A stretch of DNA of 64,000 nt from Curtobacterium sp. MCBD17_032 (GCF_003234855.1 NZ_QKTO01000004.1:1-64000); one strand, 5' to 3'; counted from the first letter of the stretch, positions 9,729 through 20,961 are shown. Notes: a model not told the origin generated them from the letters alone. Made by a program: numbers and translations.

Positions 9729-9784
9729 TCGTCCGGGGCTCCACGAGCCTGGACACCTTCACAACACCATCGAACGGAAGACCC

Positions 9785-10345
9785 ATGGCGAGTACCACTG
9801 ACATCAAGAACGGCGCCGTTCTCATCATCGACGGGCAGCTCTGGTCGGTCGTCGAGTTCCAGCACGTGAAGCCGGGCAAGGGCGGCGCCTTCGTGCGCAC
9901 CAAGCTCAAGCAGGTCGTCTCCGGCAAGGTCGTCGACCGCACCTTCAACGCCGGCGCGAAGATCGAGACCGCCACGGTGGACCGTCGCGACTTCCAGTAC
10001 CTCTACGAGGACGGCGACTCGTACGTCTTCATGGACCAGGACACCTACGACCAGGTCAACGTCCCGGCCGCCGTCGTCGGCGACGCGCGCAACTTCCTGC
10101 TCGAGTCCGCGCAGGTCACCATCGCGATGAACGAGGGCAACCCGCTCTACGTCGAGCTCCCGACCTCGATCGTCACCACGATCGAGACCGAGCCGGGCCT
10201 GCAGGGCGACCGCTCCTCCGGCGGCACGAAGCCGGCGACGATCGTCACGGGGTACCAGATCCAGGTCCCGCTCTTCCTCGAGTCCGGCACCAAGGTCAAG
10301 GTCGACACCCGCGACGGCAACTACCTCGGCCGCGTCAACGACTAG
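9785..10345 (+). CDS. efp: Elongation factor P
   Basis: Relieves ribosome stalling at proline-rich stretches by binding near the peptidyl-transferase centre. The 186-residue length and three-OB-fold pattern are standard. The tip loop reads [14 protein letters not shown], with the Lys of PGKG at the position that can be modified in some bacteria. The ATG at 9785 follows GGAAGACCC. nusB starts 11 bases after the stop, an arrangement common in actinobacteria. Confidence 0.97.
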   Translation: MASTTDIKNGAVLIIDGQLWSVVEFQHVKPGKGGAFVRTKLKQVVSGKVVDRTFNAGAKIETATVDRRDFQYLYEDGDSYVFMDQDTYDQVNVPAAVVGDARNFLLESAQVTIAMNEGNPLYVELPTSIVTTIETEPGLQGDRSSGGTKPATIVTGYQIQVPLFLESGTKVKVDTRDGNYLGRVND

Positions 10346-10356
10346 GCGCTGACCGT

Positions 10357-10809
10357 ATGAGTGCTCGTTCGAAGGCCCGCAAGCGCGCCCTCGACATGCT
10401 GTACGTGGCCGAGGTGCGCGAGCTGCCGATCGCGGACGTCCTCGCGACCGAGACGGTCCGCCACCTGGACCAGCCGGAGCGGGCCTCCAGCTGGGACTAC
10501 GCGCGGCAGATCGTGACCGGCATCGACGAGGCCCGGCACGAGATCGACGGCGTCATCACCGACCACGCGCAGGGCTGGTCGATCGCCCGGATGCCGGTCC
10601 TCGACCGCTGCATCCTGCGGATGGGCGTGTGGGAGATCCGGTTCAACCCGGAGGTCCCCGACGCCGTGGCGATCGCGGAGGCCGTCGAGCTCGCGCAGTC
10701 GCTGTCCACCGACGACTCGGCCGGTTTCGTGAACGGCGTCCTCGGCGCCGTCGCGGAGGGCCGCGGACCGTCCGGTCGGTCGGTCGCGGAGGACCAGGAG
10801 TCCCGCTAG
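10357..10809 (+). CDS. nusB: Transcription antitermination factor NusB
   Basis: RNA-binding partner of NusE (S10) in rRNA antitermination. The 150 residues start with the typical [20 protein letters not shown] and contain [20 protein letters not shown] (about residue 73) and the [10 protein letters not shown] end motif. The ATG is 12 bases after the efp stop with little Shine-Dalgarno complementarity, so translation may be coupled to efp. Its TAG stop forms the first three bases of the putative -10 box TAGGCT of the pyr operon. Confidence 0.95.
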   Translation: MSARSKARKRALDMLYVAEVRELPIADVLATETVRHLDQPERASSWDYARQIVTGIDEARHEIDGVITDHAQGWSIARMPVLDRCILRMGVWEIRFNPEVPDAVAIAEAVELAQSLSTDDSAGFVNGVLGAVAEGRGPSGRSVAEDQESR

Positions 10810-10812
10810 GCT
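10807..10812 (+). promoter_or_regulatory. Putative -10 box of the pyr operon
   Basis: TAGGCT overlaps the nusB stop codon. A transcript starting about seven bases downstream (near 10819) would carry both PyrR-binding hairpins and the pyrR ribosome binding site. No -35 match is seen. Confidence 0.5.
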
Positions 10813-10837
10813 CGAACGCAACCAGCATCCTTTGATG

Positions 10838-10872
10838 CCGTCCAGTGAGGCGGGGGTCGTCCAGAGAGACGA
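10838..10872 (+). promoter_or_regulatory. Tandem PyrR-binding RNA hairpins
   Basis: Two adjacent 5-bp hairpins each display the conserved PyrR hexaloop CNGNGA: CCGTC[CAGTGA]GGCGG at 10838-10853 and TCGTC[CAGAGA]GACGA at 10857-10872. The second ends where the Shine-Dalgarno tract GAGGAAGGAGG (10871-10881) of pyrR begins. PyrR bound to UMP or UTP is known to bind such loops, and in mycobacteria a loop at the pyrR start acts by translational repression. No terminator/antiterminator pair follows, so repression of translation is the likely mode here. Confidence 0.85.
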
Positions 10873-10886
10873 GGAAGGAGGTCGGC

Positions 10887-11456
10887 GTGGGCACCAGAAC
10901 GGTCCTGCAGCAGTCCGACATCACGCGTGCCCTGACACGCATTGCACACGAGATCCTCGAGGCCAACCACGGCGGCTCGGACCTCGTGCTGCTCGGCATC
11001 CCGACCCGCGGCGCCGTCCTCGCCGAGCGACTCGGTCGCGTCCTCGCGGGGATCGAACCCGGGTGGGAGTCCGCGTCCGGCGGCATCGGCACCGAGCGCG
11101 TCGGAGCCCTCGACGTGACGATGTACCGCGACGACCTCGGTCGGGGCATCGGTCGGTCCCCGCACCGGACGGTCATCCCCGCCGGCGGCGTCGACGGCAA
11201 GGTCGTCGTCCTGGTCGACGACGTCCTCTACTCCGGCCGGACGGTCCGAGCGGCGCTCGACGCGCTGCAGGGCATCGGCCGCCCACGCGCCGTCCGCCTG
11301 GCGGTCCTCGTCGACCGGGGCCACCGCGAGTTGCCGATCCGGGCCGACCACGTCGGCAAGAACCTGCCGACCGCGGGCGACGAGCGGGTCTCGCTGCACC
11401 TGACCGAGACCGACGGTGTCGACGAGGTAGTCATCGAGCAGGGCGGTGCGGCATGA
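10887..11456 (+). CDS. pyrR: PyrR bifunctional pyr operon RNA-binding regulator / uracil phosphoribosyltransferase
   Basis: Binds pyr mRNA in response to uridine nucleotides and has a minor uracil phosphoribosyltransferase activity. From the GTG at 10887 it has 189 residues, the family size. The PRPP-binding motif is [18 protein letters not shown] (about residues 108-125). An in-frame ATG at 10845 lies inside the first PyrR-binding hairpin; the GTG with AAGGAGG five bases upstream is the better start. First gene of the pyrR-pyrB-pyrC-membrane protein-carA-carB-pyrF operon; overlaps pyrB by four bases. Confidence 0.96.
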   Translation: MGTRTVLQQSDITRALTRIAHEILEANHGGSDLVLLGIPTRGAVLAERLGRVLAGIEPGWESASGGIGTERVGALDVTMYRDDLGRGIGRSPHRTVIPAGGVDGKVVVLVDDVLYSGRTVRAALDALQGIGRPRAVRLAVLVDRGHRELPIRADHVGKNLPTAGDERVSLHLTETDGVDEVVIEQGGAA

Positions 11457-12412
11457 GGCACCTGCTCTCCACGGCGGACCTGTCCCGTGACGACGCCGTC
11501 CGCATCCTCGACGTCGCCGAGGAGATGGCCGAGGTGAACACGCGCGAGGTCCGGAAGCTCCCGGCCCTGCGCGGGCGCACGGTCGTCAACCTGTTCTTCG
11601 AGGACTCGACGCGCACCCGGATCTCGTTCGAGGCCGCCGCGAAGCGCCTGTCGGCCGACGTCATCAACTTCGCCGCGAAGGGCTCGAGCGTCTCGAAGGG
11701 GGAGTCCCTCAAGGACACCGTGCAGACCCTCGACGCGATGGGCATCGACGGCATCGTCATCCGGCACGGCGCGTCCGGAGCCCCGCGCGTCCTGGCCGAG
11801 GCCGACTGGATCGACGTCCCGGTCGTGAACGCCGGCGACGGCACGCACGAGCACCCCACGCAGGCGCTCCTCGACGCGTTCACGATGCGCCGCCGACTGC
11901 ACGGCTCGGCGAGCCGGGGGCAGGGCCTCGACGGTGTCCGCGTGCTCATCGTCGGGGACGTGCTGCACAGCCGCGTGGCGCGGAGCAACGCCTGGTTGCT
12001 CCGGACCCTCGGCGCACACGTCACCTTCGCCGCGCCGCCGACGCTGCTGCCCGCGGTGGACCGGCCCTTCGGCGCCGCGGTGCACCACGACCTCGACGCC
12101 GCACTGGCCGAGGACCCCGACGTCGTCATGACGCTCCGGATCCAGCAGGAACGGATGAACGACGCGTTCTTCCCGAACCCCCGCGAGTACACGCGGCACT
12201 TCGGGCTCACCGCCGCACGGTTCGCCCGGCTGCCCGCGCGCACGCTCGTGATGCACCCCGGTCCGATGAACCGCGGGCTCGAGATCGCCGGCGTGGCCGC
12301 TGACGACGACCGCTCGACCGTGGTCGAGCAGGTCGCGAACGGCGTCTCGGTCCGGATGGCCGTGCTCTACCTCGCCCTCACCGGCGACCACGAGAAGGAG
12401 ACCGTCGCATGA
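11453..12412 (+). CDS. pyrB: Aspartate carbamoyltransferase catalytic subunit
   Basis: Condenses carbamoyl phosphate and aspartate to N-carbamoylaspartate. The 319 residues carry the carbamoyl-phosphate site [13 protein letters not shown] (about residue 50), [11 protein letters not shown] (about residue 136) and the late MHPGPMNRG loop. The ATG at 11453 overlaps the pyrR stop (ATGA), indicating coupled translation. No regulatory pyrI gene is nearby, as usual for actinobacteria. Confidence 0.97.
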   Translation: MRHLLSTADLSRDDAVRILDVAEEMAEVNTREVRKLPALRGRTVVNLFFEDSTRTRISFEAAAKRLSADVINFAAKGSSVSKGESLKDTVQTLDAMGIDGIVIRHGASGAPRVLAEADWIDVPVVNAGDGTHEHPTQALLDAFTMRRRLHGSASRGQGLDGVRVLIVGDVLHSRVARSNAWLLRTLGAHVTFAAPPTLLPAVDRPFGAAVHHDLDAALAEDPDVVMTLRIQQERMNDAFFPNPREYTRHFGLTAARFARLPARTLVMHPGPMNRGLEIAGVAADDDRSTVVEQVANGVSVRMAVLYLALTGDHEKETVA

Positions 12413-13764
12413 CCGCACACCTCATCCGCGGCGCGCAGCTGGTCGACGGCACCCGCGCCGACATCCGCCTGGAGGGTCGGCTCGTCACCGCGGTCGGGTC
12501 CGGTCTCGACACGGCCGGTGCCACGGTCGTCGACGCCGACGGGCTGCTCGCCCTGCCCGGTCTCGTCGACCTGCACACCCACCTCCGCGAACCCGGCCAC
12601 GAGGAGTCCGAGACCGTGCTGTCCGGCTCACGGGCCGCCGCCGCCGGCGGGTTCACCGCGGTGAACGCGATGGCGAACTCCTCGCCGGTGGCCGACACCG
12701 CCGGGGTCGTCGAGCAGGTGCAGGCGCTCGGGGAGGACGCCGGCTACGTCACGGTGCGTCCGATCGGCGCGGTCTCCCAGGGGCTGCAGGGCACGCACCT
12801 GTCCGAGATCGGCGCGATGGCGACCTCACGCGCGGCCGTCCGGGTCTTCTCGGACGACGGCTCGTGCGTCGCCGACCCGCTGCTCATGCGGCGCGCGCTC
12901 GAGTACATCAAGGGCTTCGGCGGGGTGCTCGCCCAGCACGCCCAGGAGCCCCGCCTGACCATCGGTGCGCAGATGAACGAGGGCCGCCTGTCCTCCGAGC
13001 TCGGCCTCGCCGGATGGCCCGCCGTGGCCGAGGAGTCGATCATCGCGCGCGACGTCCTGCTCGCCGACCACGTCGGTGCCCGGCTGCACGTCTGCCACGT
13101 CTCGACGGCGGGCAGCGTCGAGGTGATCCGCTGGGCCAAGTCCCGCGGGATCGACGTCACGGCGGAGGTCACCCCGCACCACCTCGTCCTGACCGAGGAC
13201 CTCATCGCGGGCCACGACGGTGCGCCCGGGTACGACGCCCGCTACAAGGTGAACCCGCCGCTCCGCAGCCGCGAGGACGTCGACGCGCTCCGCGCCGCCC
13301 TCGCCGACGGCACGATCGACATCGTCGCCACCGACCACGCACCGCACCCGGCGGAGGCCAAGCACTGCGAGTGGCCCGCCGCCGCGAACGGCATGGTCGG
13401 GCTCGAGTCGGCGCTCAGCGTCGTGCACGCGGCCGTGGTCGCGGACGGCCGACTCGACTGGGCGGACGTGGCACGGGTCCTCTCCTCCGCGCCGGCCCGG
13501 ATCGGCCAGGTCGCCGGGCACGGGCACGCGGTCGCCGAGGGCGCACCGGCGGAGGTCACGCTGTACGACCCGGCCGCCGTGCGGGACTTCTCGGTGGCCG
13601 ACCTGCACGGGCAGTCGCAGAACTCGCCCTACCTCGGCATGCGCCTGCCCGGCCGGGTGGTCGCCACGTTCCACCACGGCATGCCCACCGTCCTCGACGG
13701 GGAGCTCCTCGACGCCGGGACGGTCGCGGCGCGGGCCGCGCACGAGCGGGCGGCGACCGCATGA
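12409..13764 (+). CDS. pyrC: Dihydroorotase
   Basis: Zinc enzyme that cyclises carbamoylaspartate to dihydroorotate. With 451 residues it belongs to the long class I (amidohydrolase) type. Metal ligands are visible in [13 protein letters not shown] (about residue 55), in QHAQEP and CHVSTAGS, and in the late [10 protein letters not shown] (about residue 307). ATG overlaps the pyrB stop by four bases and its own stop overlaps the next ATG in the same way. Confidence 0.97.
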   Translation: MTAHLIRGAQLVDGTRADIRLEGRLVTAVGSGLDTAGATVVDADGLLALPGLVDLHTHLREPGHEESETVLSGSRAAAAGGFTAVNAMANSSPVADTAGVVEQVQALGEDAGYVTVRPIGAVSQGLQGTHLSEIGAMATSRAAVRVFSDDGSCVADPLLMRRALEYIKGFGGVLAQHAQEPRLTIGAQMNEGRLSSELGLAGWPAVAEESIIARDVLLADHVGARLHVCHVSTAGSVEVIRWAKSRGIDVTAEVTPHHLVLTEDLIAGHDGAPGYDARYKVNPPLRSREDVDALRAALADGTIDIVATDHAPHPAEAKHCEWPAAANGMVGLESALSVVHAAVVADGRLDWADVARVLSSAPARIGQVAGHGHAVAEGAPAEVTLYDPAAVRDFSVADLHGQSQNSPYLGMRLPGRVVATFHHGMPTVLDGELLDAGTVAARAAHERAATA

Positions 13765-14303
13765 GCGGTGACACGGCGCGCTGGCTGCTCGGCGGGGTGA
13801 TCCTGCTCGCGGTTGCGGCGCTGTTCGTCGCGATGGCCCGCACGTGGCGGACGCGCAGCCGACGGCAGGCGGAGGCCGTGCCTGCCGTCCCGGTCCCAGC
13901 GGACCCCGGGCCCGTGGTCGGGTCGTGGGACGGGTTCACCGTCGCGACGACCCGCGCCGACGAGCCGCTCGAACGCATCACGGCCGGCGGCCTCGGGTTC
14001 CGCGGCCGCGGCGGTGTGACGGTCCACCGGTCCGGCGTCGTGCTGCACCACGCCGGCACGGACGACCGATGGATCGCCCGGAGCGCGGTGCGCGGTGCCG
14101 ACCGGGCCACGTGGGCCATCGACCGGGTGGTCGAGCCCGGGGGACTGGTCCGACTGCGATGGACGGCGACCGGCGCCGCAGCTGCGACGGACCTCGACAC
14201 CTACTTCCGGTTCCCCCAGGGCGACGCGGACGCGCTCCGCGCGCTGCAGGGACCGGCGACGACGAACGACTCCCCGCACACCGCGGGCGAAGGGACGAAC
14301 TGA
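13761..14303 (+). CDS. Single-span membrane protein with PH-like domain, between pyrC and carA
   Basis: A 180-residue protein with an N-terminal membrane helix (about residues 7-26, [18 protein letters not shown]), a basic stretch after it, and a soluble domain with alternating beta-like segments ([47 protein letters not shown]). I infer a PH-like fold, but the function is unknown. Mycobacterium tuberculosis has an uncharacterised membrane protein (Rv1382) at the same place between pyrC and carA, so the position is conserved. It overlaps pyrC by four bases and carA by one base and must be co-expressed with the pyrimidine operon. Confidence 0.85.
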   Translation: MSGDTARWLLGGVILLAVAALFVAMARTWRTRSRRQAEAVPAVPVPADPGPVVGSWDGFTVATTRADEPLERITAGGLGFRGRGGVTVHRSGVVLHHAGTDDRWIARSAVRGADRATWAIDRVVEPGGLVRLRWTATGAAAATDLDTYFRFPQGDADALRALQGPATTNDSPHTAGEGTN

Positions 14304-15517
14304 TGACACGCGAACGGGCCGTACTGGTCCTCGAGGACGGCACCCGGTACGACGGCTGGGCCTACGGCGCCCGCGGGCGCACGCTCGGCGAGGTGGTCTT
14401 CGCGACCGGCATGACCGGCTACCAGGAGACGCTCACCGACCCGTCGTACGCGGGCCAGATCGTGGTGCAGACGGCACCGCACATCGGCAACACGGGGGTG
14501 AACGACGAGGACCCCGAGTCCCGGCGCATCTGGGTCGCCGGGTACGTCGTGCGCGACCCCAGCCGGGTGGTGTCGAACCACCGGGCCAACGCCTCGCTCG
14601 ACGAGCACCTCGTGCGCGACGGCATCGTCGGCATCTCCGGGATCGACACCCGGGCCCTGACCCGGCGCATCCGCGACGCCGGCGCGATGAAGGGCGGTGT
14701 CTTCAGCGGGGCCGACGCGACGCTCGACGCCGACGAGCAGCTGCGCCTCGTCACCGAGCAGACCGGCATGACGGGCAAGAACCTGTCCGCCGAGGTCTCC
14801 ACGGCCGAGGAGTACGTCGTCCAGCCGGTCGGCGAGCGAATCGGCACGCTGGCGGTCCTCGACCTCGGTGTCAAGGCGTCGACCACCCGGTACCTCTCGG
14901 AGCGCGGCTTCGAGGTGCACGTGCTGCCGCAGGACGTCACCGTCGAGCGGCTCCGCGAGCTCGACCCGGACGCGCTGTTCTACTCGAACGGTCCCGGTGA
15001 CCCGGCCGCCTCCGACGCCCAGGTGTCGCTCCTGCAGGACAGCCTGCGCGACGGCCGACCGTTCTTCGGCATCTGCTTCGGCAACCAGCTGCTCGGCCGC
15101 GCGCTCGGCTTCGGCACGTACAAGCTGCCGTTCGGCCACCGCGGGATCAACCAGCCGGTGCTCGACACGACGACGGGCAAGGTGGAGATCACGAGCCAGA
15201 ACCACGGCTTCGCGGTCGACGCCCCGGTCGGGGAGACCCTCGAGTCGCCGGTCGGTTTCGGCCGGGTCGAGGTGTCGCACTACTCGCTCAACGACAACGT
15301 GGTCGAGGGCCTCCGCGCGCTCGACATCCCCGCGTTCAGCGTGCAGTACCACCCCGAGGCGGCCGCCGGACCGCACGACAGCATGTACCTGTTCGACCGC
15401 TTCCGGGACATGGTCCTCGCCCGACGACAGGGGGAGCCGCTCGACGCGGCCACCGCCGACGCGACCACCCCCGCCGCCGACGTCACGACCGCCGACACCA
15501 CGAAGGAGGGCAACTGA
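14303..15517 (+). CDS. carA: Carbamoyl-phosphate synthase small (glutaminase) subunit
   Basis: Class I glutamine amidotransferase subunit that feeds ammonia to CarB. The 404 residues show the N-terminal CPSase domain ([34 protein letters not shown]) and the amidotransferase triad: Cys in [12 protein letters not shown] (about residue 256) and His/Glu in QYHPEA (about residue 351). The usual GICLGHQ reads GICFGNQ here. ATG at 14303 overlaps the previous stop (TGATG). The C-terminal Thr/Ala-rich tail is low complexity. Confidence 0.96.
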   Translation: MTRERAVLVLEDGTRYDGWAYGARGRTLGEVVFATGMTGYQETLTDPSYAGQIVVQTAPHIGNTGVNDEDPESRRIWVAGYVVRDPSRVVSNHRANASLDEHLVRDGIVGISGIDTRALTRRIRDAGAMKGGVFSGADATLDADEQLRLVTEQTGMTGKNLSAEVSTAEEYVVQPVGERIGTLAVLDLGVKASTTRYLSERGFEVHVLPQDVTVERLRELDPDALFYSNGPGDPAASDAQVSLLQDSLRDGRPFFGICFGNQLLGRALGFGTYKLPFGHRGINQPVLDTTTGKVEITSQNHGFAVDAPVGETLESPVGFGRVEVSHYSLNDNVVEGLRALDIPAFSVQYHPEAAAGPHDSMYLFDRFRDMVLARRQGEPLDAATADATTPAADVTTADTTKEGN

Positions 15518-18500
15518 TGCCCAAGCGCTCCGACATCAGCTCCGTCCTGGTCATCGGCTCCGGTCCGATCGTCATCGGGCAGGCCGCCGAGTTCGACTAC
15601 TCCGGCACCCAGGCGTGCCGCGTCCTGCGCGCCGAGGGCGTCCGGGTCATCCTCGTGAACCCGAACCCGGCGACGATCATGACCGACCCCGACTTCGCCG
15701 ACGCGACGTACATCGAACCGATCACCAACGCGTCGCTCGAGGAGATCATCCGGATCGAGCAGCCCGACGCGGTCCTGCCGACGCTCGGTGGGCAGACCGC
15801 GCTGAACGCCGCGATCGCGCTCGACGAGGCCGGCATCCTCGAGAAGCACGGCGTCGAGCTGATCGGCGCGAAGGTCGACGCCATCCAGCGCGGTGAGGAC
15901 CGACAGCTCTTCAAGGAGCTCGTCCTCGAGTCGGGCGCGGACGTCGCCCGCAGCCACATCGCGCACACGCTCGAGGAGGCGAAGGAGTTCGCGCAGGACC
16001 TCGGCTATCCGCTCGTGGTCCGGCCCTCCTTCACGATGGGCGGGCTCGGCTCGGGCTTCGCCTACAACGAGGAGGAGCTCGTCCGCTTCGTCGGCGACGG
16101 CCTGCAGTCGTCCCCGACGACGGAGGTCCTGCTCGAGGAGTCGATCCTCGGCTGGAAGGAGTACGAGCTCGAGCTGATGCGGGACAACGCCGACAACACG
16201 GTCGTCATCTGCTCGATCGAGAACGTCGACCCGGTCGGTGTGCACACCGGTGACTCGATCACGGTCGCCCCGGCGCTGACGCTGACCGACCGCGAGTACC
16301 AGAACATGCGGAACATCGGCATCGACATCATCCGTCGGGTGGGCGTCGACACCGGGGGCTGCAACATCCAGTTCGCGGTCGACCCCTCGAACGGTCGCGT
16401 GATCGTCATCGAGATGAACCCGCGCGTCTCCCGCTCGTCGGCCCTCGCGTCGAAGGCGACGGGCTTCCCGATCGCGAAGATCGCCGCGAAGCTCGCCATC
16501 GGGTACCGGCTCGACGAGATCCAGAACGACATCACGCAGGTCACCCCGGCGAGCTTCGAGCCGACGCTGGACTACGTCGTCGTGAAGACCCCGCGCTTCG
16601 CGTTCGAGAAGTTCCCCGCCGCCGACGCGACGCTCACCACGACGATGAAGAGCGTCGGCGAGGCGATGGCCATCGGCCGCAACTACGCCACCGCGCTGCA
16701 GAAGTCGCTCCGGTCGCTCGAGAAGCGCGGGTCGAGCTTCCACTGGGACGTCCCGGCGGACCAGCTCGACAAGGCCGCCCTGCTCGAGACGTCGCGCATC
16801 CCGACGGACGGCAGGATCGTCACGGTCCAGCAGGCCCTCGTCGCCGGCGCCACCACGGCGGAGGTCTTCGACGCCACCGGCATCGACCCCTGGTTCATCG
16901 ACCAGATCGTCCTCATCAACGAGGTCGCGGCCGAGGTCCGGGACGCCGCGACGCTCGACGCCGACACGGTCCGCTGGGCGAAGGAGCACGGCTTCAGCGA
17001 CGTGCAGATCGCCGCGCTCCGGGGCATCACCGAACAGGAGGCCCGCGACCAGCGGCACGCGCTCGGCATCCGCCCCGTGTTCAAGACGGTCGACACCTGC
17101 GCCGGCGAGTTCCCGGCCCTGACGCCGTACCACTACTCGTCGTACGACACCGAGACCGAGGTCGCCCCGAGCGACCGCAAGAAGGTCGTCATCCTCGGCT
17201 CCGGCCCCAACCGCATCGGCCAGGGCGTCGAGTTCGACTACTCCTGCGTGCACGCGTCCTTCGCGCTGAGCGACGCCGGGTTCGAGACGATCATGGTGAA
17301 CTGCAACCCGGAGACGGTCTCGACCGACTACGACACCTCGGACCGCCTGTACTTCGAGCCGCTCACGGCCGAGGACGTCCTCGAGGTCATCGCGGCCGAG
17401 CAGGCCTCGGGGGAGGTGGTCGGCGTCGTCGTGCAGCTCGGTGGGCAGACCGCGCTCGGGCTCGCGAAACCGCTCGAGGCCGCCGGCATCCCGATCCTCG
17501 GCACGAGCCCGGACGCCATCGACCTCGCCGAGGAGCGCGGGGCGTTCTCCCGCATCCTCGACGACGCCGGCCTCCTCGCCCCGAAGAACGGCACCGCCCA
17601 CGACCTGGCGAGCGCGACCACCGTCGCCGAGGGCATCGGCTACCCGGTGCTCGTCCGCCCGTCCTTCGTGCTCGGTGGGCGCGGCATGGAGATCGTCTAC
17701 GACTCCGCCGCCCTCGCCGACTACTTCGACCGGATGGCCGACCAGGCGATCATCGGCCCGGACCTGCCGCTGCTGGTGGACCGCTTCCTCGACGACGCGG
17801 TGGAGATCGACATCGACGCGCTGTACGACGGCGAGCGGCTGTACGTCGGCGGCATCATGGAGCACATCGAGGAGGCCGGGATCCACTCCGGTGACTCGTC
17901 CTGCACCCTGCCCCCGGTCGGCCTCGGTCGCGCCGAGATCCAGGCCGTCGTGGACGCGACCGAGGAGATCGCGCGCGGCGTCGGCGTCCGCGGCCTTCTG
18001 AACGTGCAGTTCGCGATCGGTGCGGGCGTGCTCTACGTCCTCGAGGCGAACCCGCGTGCCAGCCGCACGGTGCCGTTCGTGTCGAAGGCACTGGGCATCG
18101 CCCTGGCGAAGGCCGCCGCGCGCATCATGACCGGCTCGACGATCGACGGGTTGGTCGACGAGGGGATGCTGCCCGCCCGCGACGGCGCGTTCGTCCCGGC
18201 GCAGGCGCCGGTCGCCGTCAAGGAGGCCGTGCTCCCGTTCCGCCGGTTCCGCACCGCGGACGGACAGGTCGTCGATTCCGTGCTCAGCCCGGAGATGCGC
18301 TCGACGGGTGAGGTCATGGGCATCGACCGGGACTTCCCGCGGGCGTTCCTGAAGAGCCAGGAGGCCGCGTACGGCGGGCTCCCCACCAGCGGCACGGTCT
18401 TCGTGAGTGTCGCCGACACCGACAAGCGCGCCATCGTGCTGCCGGTGCACCGCCTGCAGCAGCTCGGCTTCCGGATCATCGCCACCGAGGGCACCGCGGA

Positions 18501-18795
18501 GGTGCTCCGCCGCAACGGCATCCTGGTCGGCACGGTCGGCAAGTACAGCCAGGGGCAGGAGAGCGTCGTCGACCTGCTCGCCCGCAACGAGGTCGACATC
18601 GTCATCAACACGCCGAGCGGTGCGTCAGGTCGTGCGGACGGGTACGAGATCCGTGCGGCCACCGTGGCGGCCGACAAGCCGCTGTTCACGACGATCTCGC
18701 AGCTCGGCGCGGCGGTCGCGGCGATCGAGACGATCGGGACGCCGCACAGCGTCCGGAGCCTGCAGGACTACGCGCTCGAGCGGGCCGGCTGGTGA
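15517..18795 (+). CDS. carB: Carbamoyl-phosphate synthase large subunit
   Basis: Makes carbamoyl phosphate from bicarbonate, ammonia and two ATP. The 1092 residues contain the two homologous ATP-grasp halves, each opening with a nucleotide-binding GSGP(I/N) segment ([22 protein letters not shown] near residue 10; [14 protein letters not shown] near residue 560), and a C-terminal MGS-like allosteric domain from about residue 940 ([13 protein letters not shown]). ATG overlaps the carA stop by one base. A large antisense reading frame over this gene is a codon-bias shadow. Confidence 0.98.
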   Translation: MPKRSDISSVLVIGSGPIVIGQAAEFDYSGTQACRVLRAEGVRVILVNPNPATIMTDPDFADATYIEPITNASLEEIIRIEQPDAVLPTLGGQTALNAAIALDEAGILEKHGVELIGAKVDAIQRGEDRQLFKELVLESGADVARSHIAHTLEEAKEFAQDLGYPLVVRPSFTMGGLGSGFAYNEEELVRFVGDGLQSSPTTEVLLEESILGWKEYELELMRDNADNTVVICSIENVDPVGVHTGDSITVAPALTLTDREYQNMRNIGIDIIRRVGVDTGGCNIQFAVDPSNGRVIVIEMNPRVSRSSALASKATGFPIAKIAAKLAIGYRLDEIQNDITQVTPASFEPTLDYVVVKTPRFAFEKFPAADATLTTTMKSVGEAMAIGRNYATALQKSLRSLEKRGSSFHWDVPADQLDKAALLETSRIPTDGRIVTVQQALVAGATTAEVFDATGIDPWFIDQIVLINEVAAEVRDAATLDADTVRWAKEHGFSDVQIAALRGITEQEARDQRHALGIRPVFKTVDTCAGEFPALTPYHYSSYDTETEVAPSDRKKVVILGSGPNRIGQGVEFDYSCVHASFALSDAGFETIMVNCNPETVSTDYDTSDRLYFEPLTAEDVLEVIAAEQASGEVVGVVVQLGGQTALGLAKPLEAAGIPILGTSPDAIDLAEERGAFSRILDDAGLLAPKNGTAHDLASATTVAEGIGYPVLVRPSFVLGGRGMEIVYDSAALADYFDRMADQAIIGPDLPLLVDRFLDDAVEIDIDALYDGERLYVGGIMEHIEEAGIHSGDSSCTLPPVGLGRAEIQAVVDATEEIARGVGVRGLLNVQFAIGAGVLYVLEANPRASRTVPFVSKALGIALAKAAARIMTGSTIDGLVDEGMLPARDGAFVPAQAPVAVKEAVLPFRRFRTADGQVVDSVLSPEMRSTGEVMGIDRDFPRAFLKSQEAAYGGLPTSGTVFVSVADTDKRAIVLPVHRLQQLGFRIIATEGTAEVLRRNGILVGTVGKYSQGQESVVDLLARNEVDIVINTPSGASGRADGYEIRAATVAADKPLFTTISQLGAAVAAIETIGTPHSVRSLQDYALERAGW

Positions 18796-19706
18796 CCAGG
18801 GGACCCGGTGGGCCCACACCGCCGGCCGTGCCGGCGGGGGAAGGCCCGACCCCCTTCGGCGTCCGGCTCGCGGCTGCGATCGACGAGCGCTCTGCGCTCT
18901 GCGTCGGGATCGACCCTCACGCCGCCACCCTGGCGGCGTGGGGGCTCGGCCGTGACGAGGCGGGCCTGACCGCCTTCGGCGCGACCCTCGTCGACGCGGC
19001 CGCGGGCCGTGCCGCCGTCGTGAAGCCGCAGATCGCGTTCTTCGAGGCAGCCGGGGTGCCGGGCTTCCGGGCGCTCGACGCGACCATCCGTCGTGCACGC
19101 GATGCGGGCCTCCTGGTCGTGGCCGACGTCAAGCGCGGCGACATCGGGTCGACCGGCGACGACTACGCGCTCGCCTGGCTCGACCGCGACGGGCCGTTCG
19201 CCGCGGATGCGATGACCGTCTCGCCCTACCTGGGCTACGGCTCGCTCACCGGGACCATCGGCGTGGCTCGTGCGAACGGCGCCGGCGTGTTCGTGCTCGC
19301 CGCGACGAGCAACCCGGAGGCACGGGTGCTGCAGACGGCGGTGGTGGCCGAGGGGCCACGTGCCGGTCGGACCGTGGCGGCCGGTATCGTCGTGGACGTG
19401 GCAGACGAGAACCGGACGACGGCCGACCAGGCCCTGGGGGACGTGGGGCTCGTGCTCGGCGCGACGCTCGACCTCGACGACTTCGGCATCACCGCCGACG
19501 ACATCGGCGCCGCGCCGGTGCTCGCGCCGGGGTTCGGTGCACAGGGTGCATGCATCGAGGACCTCCGCGCGCTGTACGGCAGCCGCGCCGAGCAGGTCCT
19601 CGTCAACGAGTCGCGCGGTCTCCTCGTGGACGGCCCGGACGGCGTCGTCGGCCTGGTGGCGGACCGAGCAGACCGGATCAGCCGCGCACTGGCGGTGGCC
19701 GCGTGA
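18792..19706 (+). CDS. pyrF: Orotidine 5'-phosphate decarboxylase (long actinobacterial type)
   Basis: Decarboxylates OMP to UMP, the last de novo step. The 304 residues fit the longer subfamily found in actinobacteria and myxobacteria. The catalytic motif [14 protein letters not shown] lies near residue 111, and CVGIDPH near residue 37 starts the barrel. GTG overlaps the carB stop by four bases. pyrD (dihydroorotate dehydrogenase) and pyrE are not in the window. Confidence 0.96.
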   Translation: MTRGPGGPTPPAVPAGEGPTPFGVRLAAAIDERSALCVGIDPHAATLAAWGLGRDEAGLTAFGATLVDAAAGRAAVVKPQIAFFEAAGVPGFRALDATIRRARDAGLLVVADVKRGDIGSTGDDYALAWLDRDGPFAADAMTVSPYLGYGSLTGTIGVARANGAGVFVLAATSNPEARVLQTAVVAEGPRAGRTVAAGIVVDVADENRTTADQALGDVGLVLGATLDLDDFGITADDIGAAPVLAPGFGAQGACIEDLRALYGSRAEQVLVNESRGLLVDGPDGVVGLVADRADRISRALAVAA

Positions 19707-20665
19707 GCGAGCAGACCGGGGGAGCACCCGACACGTCAGCGGACGACCGGGCCGAGCTGCCCGCGCACCGCAACCCGCCGGAGGTCGACCGCGTGGCGGC
19801 CGCGAAGGCCGCGGTCGCGGCGCGACGCGCACGCGCAGCGGTGAAGGCAGCGGTCGCGTCGGGGGAGCGCTCCCCACTCGAGGTCGCGAAGGCCGCGTGG
19901 TCGGAGGACGAGTCGGTGGTCGCGACGACCGCCGCCGAGCGGTCCCTCCGGGTACGGGACCTCCTCACGAGCCTGCCCGGCGTCGGACCGGCCCGTGCCG
20001 AGGCCGTCATGGGTGCCCTCCGCATCGCGCCGTCGAAGCGGCTCGGTGGACTCGGGAGCCGGCAGCGCACCGAGCTCGCGGACTGGCTGGCGGCGCGTGG
20101 CCGCAAGCGTGGTGCGTCGAAGCTCGTCGTGCTCGCGGGGCCGACGGCGGTCGGCAAGGGCACGGTGAGCGCGCACATCCGCGAGCAGTACCCCGAGGTC
20201 AACCTGAGCGTCTCGGCGACGACCCGCAAGCCCCGCCCGGGCGAGGTCGACGGCGTGCACTACTACTTCGTCGACGACGCCGAGTTCGACCGGATGATCC
20301 GCGACCGCGAACTGCTCGAGTACGCCACCGTGCACAACTCGTACCGGTACGGCACCCCGCGGCCGCCGATCGACCGTGCGCTCGACGCCGGCGAGAAGGT
20401 CATGCTCGAGATCGACCTGCAGGGCGCCCGTCAGGTGCGGGACGCCATGCCCGAAGCGGTGCTCGTGTTCCTGCTGCCGCCGACCTGGGACGAACTCGTC
20501 CGTCGGCTCATCGGCCGCGGCACCGAGTCCGCCGAGGAGCAGGCCCGACGGCTCGAGACCGCCAAGGTCGAGCTCGCCGCACAGGACGAGTTCGACGTGC
20601 GGATCGTGAACTCGGATGTCAGCACGGCGGCACGCGAGGTCGTAGACTTGTTCTCTGCGCCCTGA
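19703..20665 (+). CDS. gmk: mIHF-like DNA-binding domain fused to guanylate kinase
   Basis: The 320 residues are about 130 longer than a normal guanylate kinase. Residues 137-320 are the kinase, which makes GDP from GMP: P-loop GPTAVGKGT (about 145), the GMP-binding region [19 protein letters not shown], and DLQGARQV. Residues 25-130 resemble mycobacterial integration host factor mIHF: a basic Ala/Lys/Arg helix, then [19 protein letters not shown] (helix-two-turn-helix) and [13 protein letters not shown]. In mycobacteria mIHF and gmk are separate neighbours directly after pyrF (Rv1388, Rv1389); here they form one frame with no stop. The GTG at 19703 overlaps the pyrF stop, supporting translation of the whole fusion. 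A second internal start for a free kinase cannot be excluded. Confidence 0.9.
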   Translation: MSEQTGGAPDTSADDRAELPAHRNPPEVDRVAAAKAAVAARRARAAVKAAVASGERSPLEVAKAAWSEDESVVATTAAERSLRVRDLLTSLPGVGPARAEAVMGALRIAPSKRLGGLGSRQRTELADWLAARGRKRGASKLVVLAGPTAVGKGTVSAHIREQYPEVNLSVSATTRKPRPGEVDGVHYYFVDDAEFDRMIRDRELLEYATVHNSYRYGTPRPPIDRALDAGEKVMLEIDLQGARQVRDAMPEAVLVFLLPPTWDELVRRLIGRGTESAEEQARRLETAKVELAAQDEFDVRIVNSDVSTAAREVVDLFSAP

Positions 20666-20695
20666 CGGGTGCACCGACTTGTGAGGAGCATCCCC

Positions 20696-20956
20696 ATGGC
20701 CAACCCCCAGGGCATCATCGACCCGCCCATCGACGACCTGCTCAGCAAGGTCGAGTCGAAGTACGCGCTCGTCATCTTCGCGTCGAAGCGCGCCCGGCAG
20801 ATCAACGACTACTACGCCGACCTGCACGAGGGCTCGCTCTTCGACAACGTCGGTCCGCTCGTCGACTCGACGATCGACGACAAGCCGCTCTCGGTCGCGC
20901 TCCACGAGATCAACGAGGACAAGCTGACCGTCACCAAGCAGCAGCCCACCGCCTGA
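20696..20956 (+). CDS. rpoZ: DNA-directed RNA polymerase omega subunit
   Basis: Small subunit that helps assemble RNA polymerase. The 86 residues include the family core [28 protein letters not shown] (as short pieces) and a C-terminal EDKLTV. I use the ATG at 20696, preceded by GTGAGGAG; a GTG nine codons upstream lacks a site. The hexamer TAGACT at 20643-20648 inside the gmk 3' end could be a -10 box. metK begins only five bases after the stop; in mycobacteria coaBC (dfp) lies between them. Confidence 0.94.
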   Translation: MANPQGIIDPPIDDLLSKVESKYALVIFASKRARQINDYYADLHEGSLFDNVGPLVDSTIDDKPLSVALHEINEDKLTVTKQQPTA

Positions 20957-20961
20957 TCCCG

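Noticed and set aside
10838..10886. pyrR terminator/antiterminator attenuator as in Bacillus
   Set aside because: No terminator stem or T-run lies between the PyrR loops and pyrR; the loops sit on the ribosome site, so translational control fits better.
15280..18450. A 1056-codon open frame on the minus strand over carB
   Set aside because: It mirrors carB codon phase; the protein is Arg/Asp/Val-rich with no domain. Similar long antisense frames over alaS-mltG, polA, rpsA and gltB have the same cause in GC-rich DNA.
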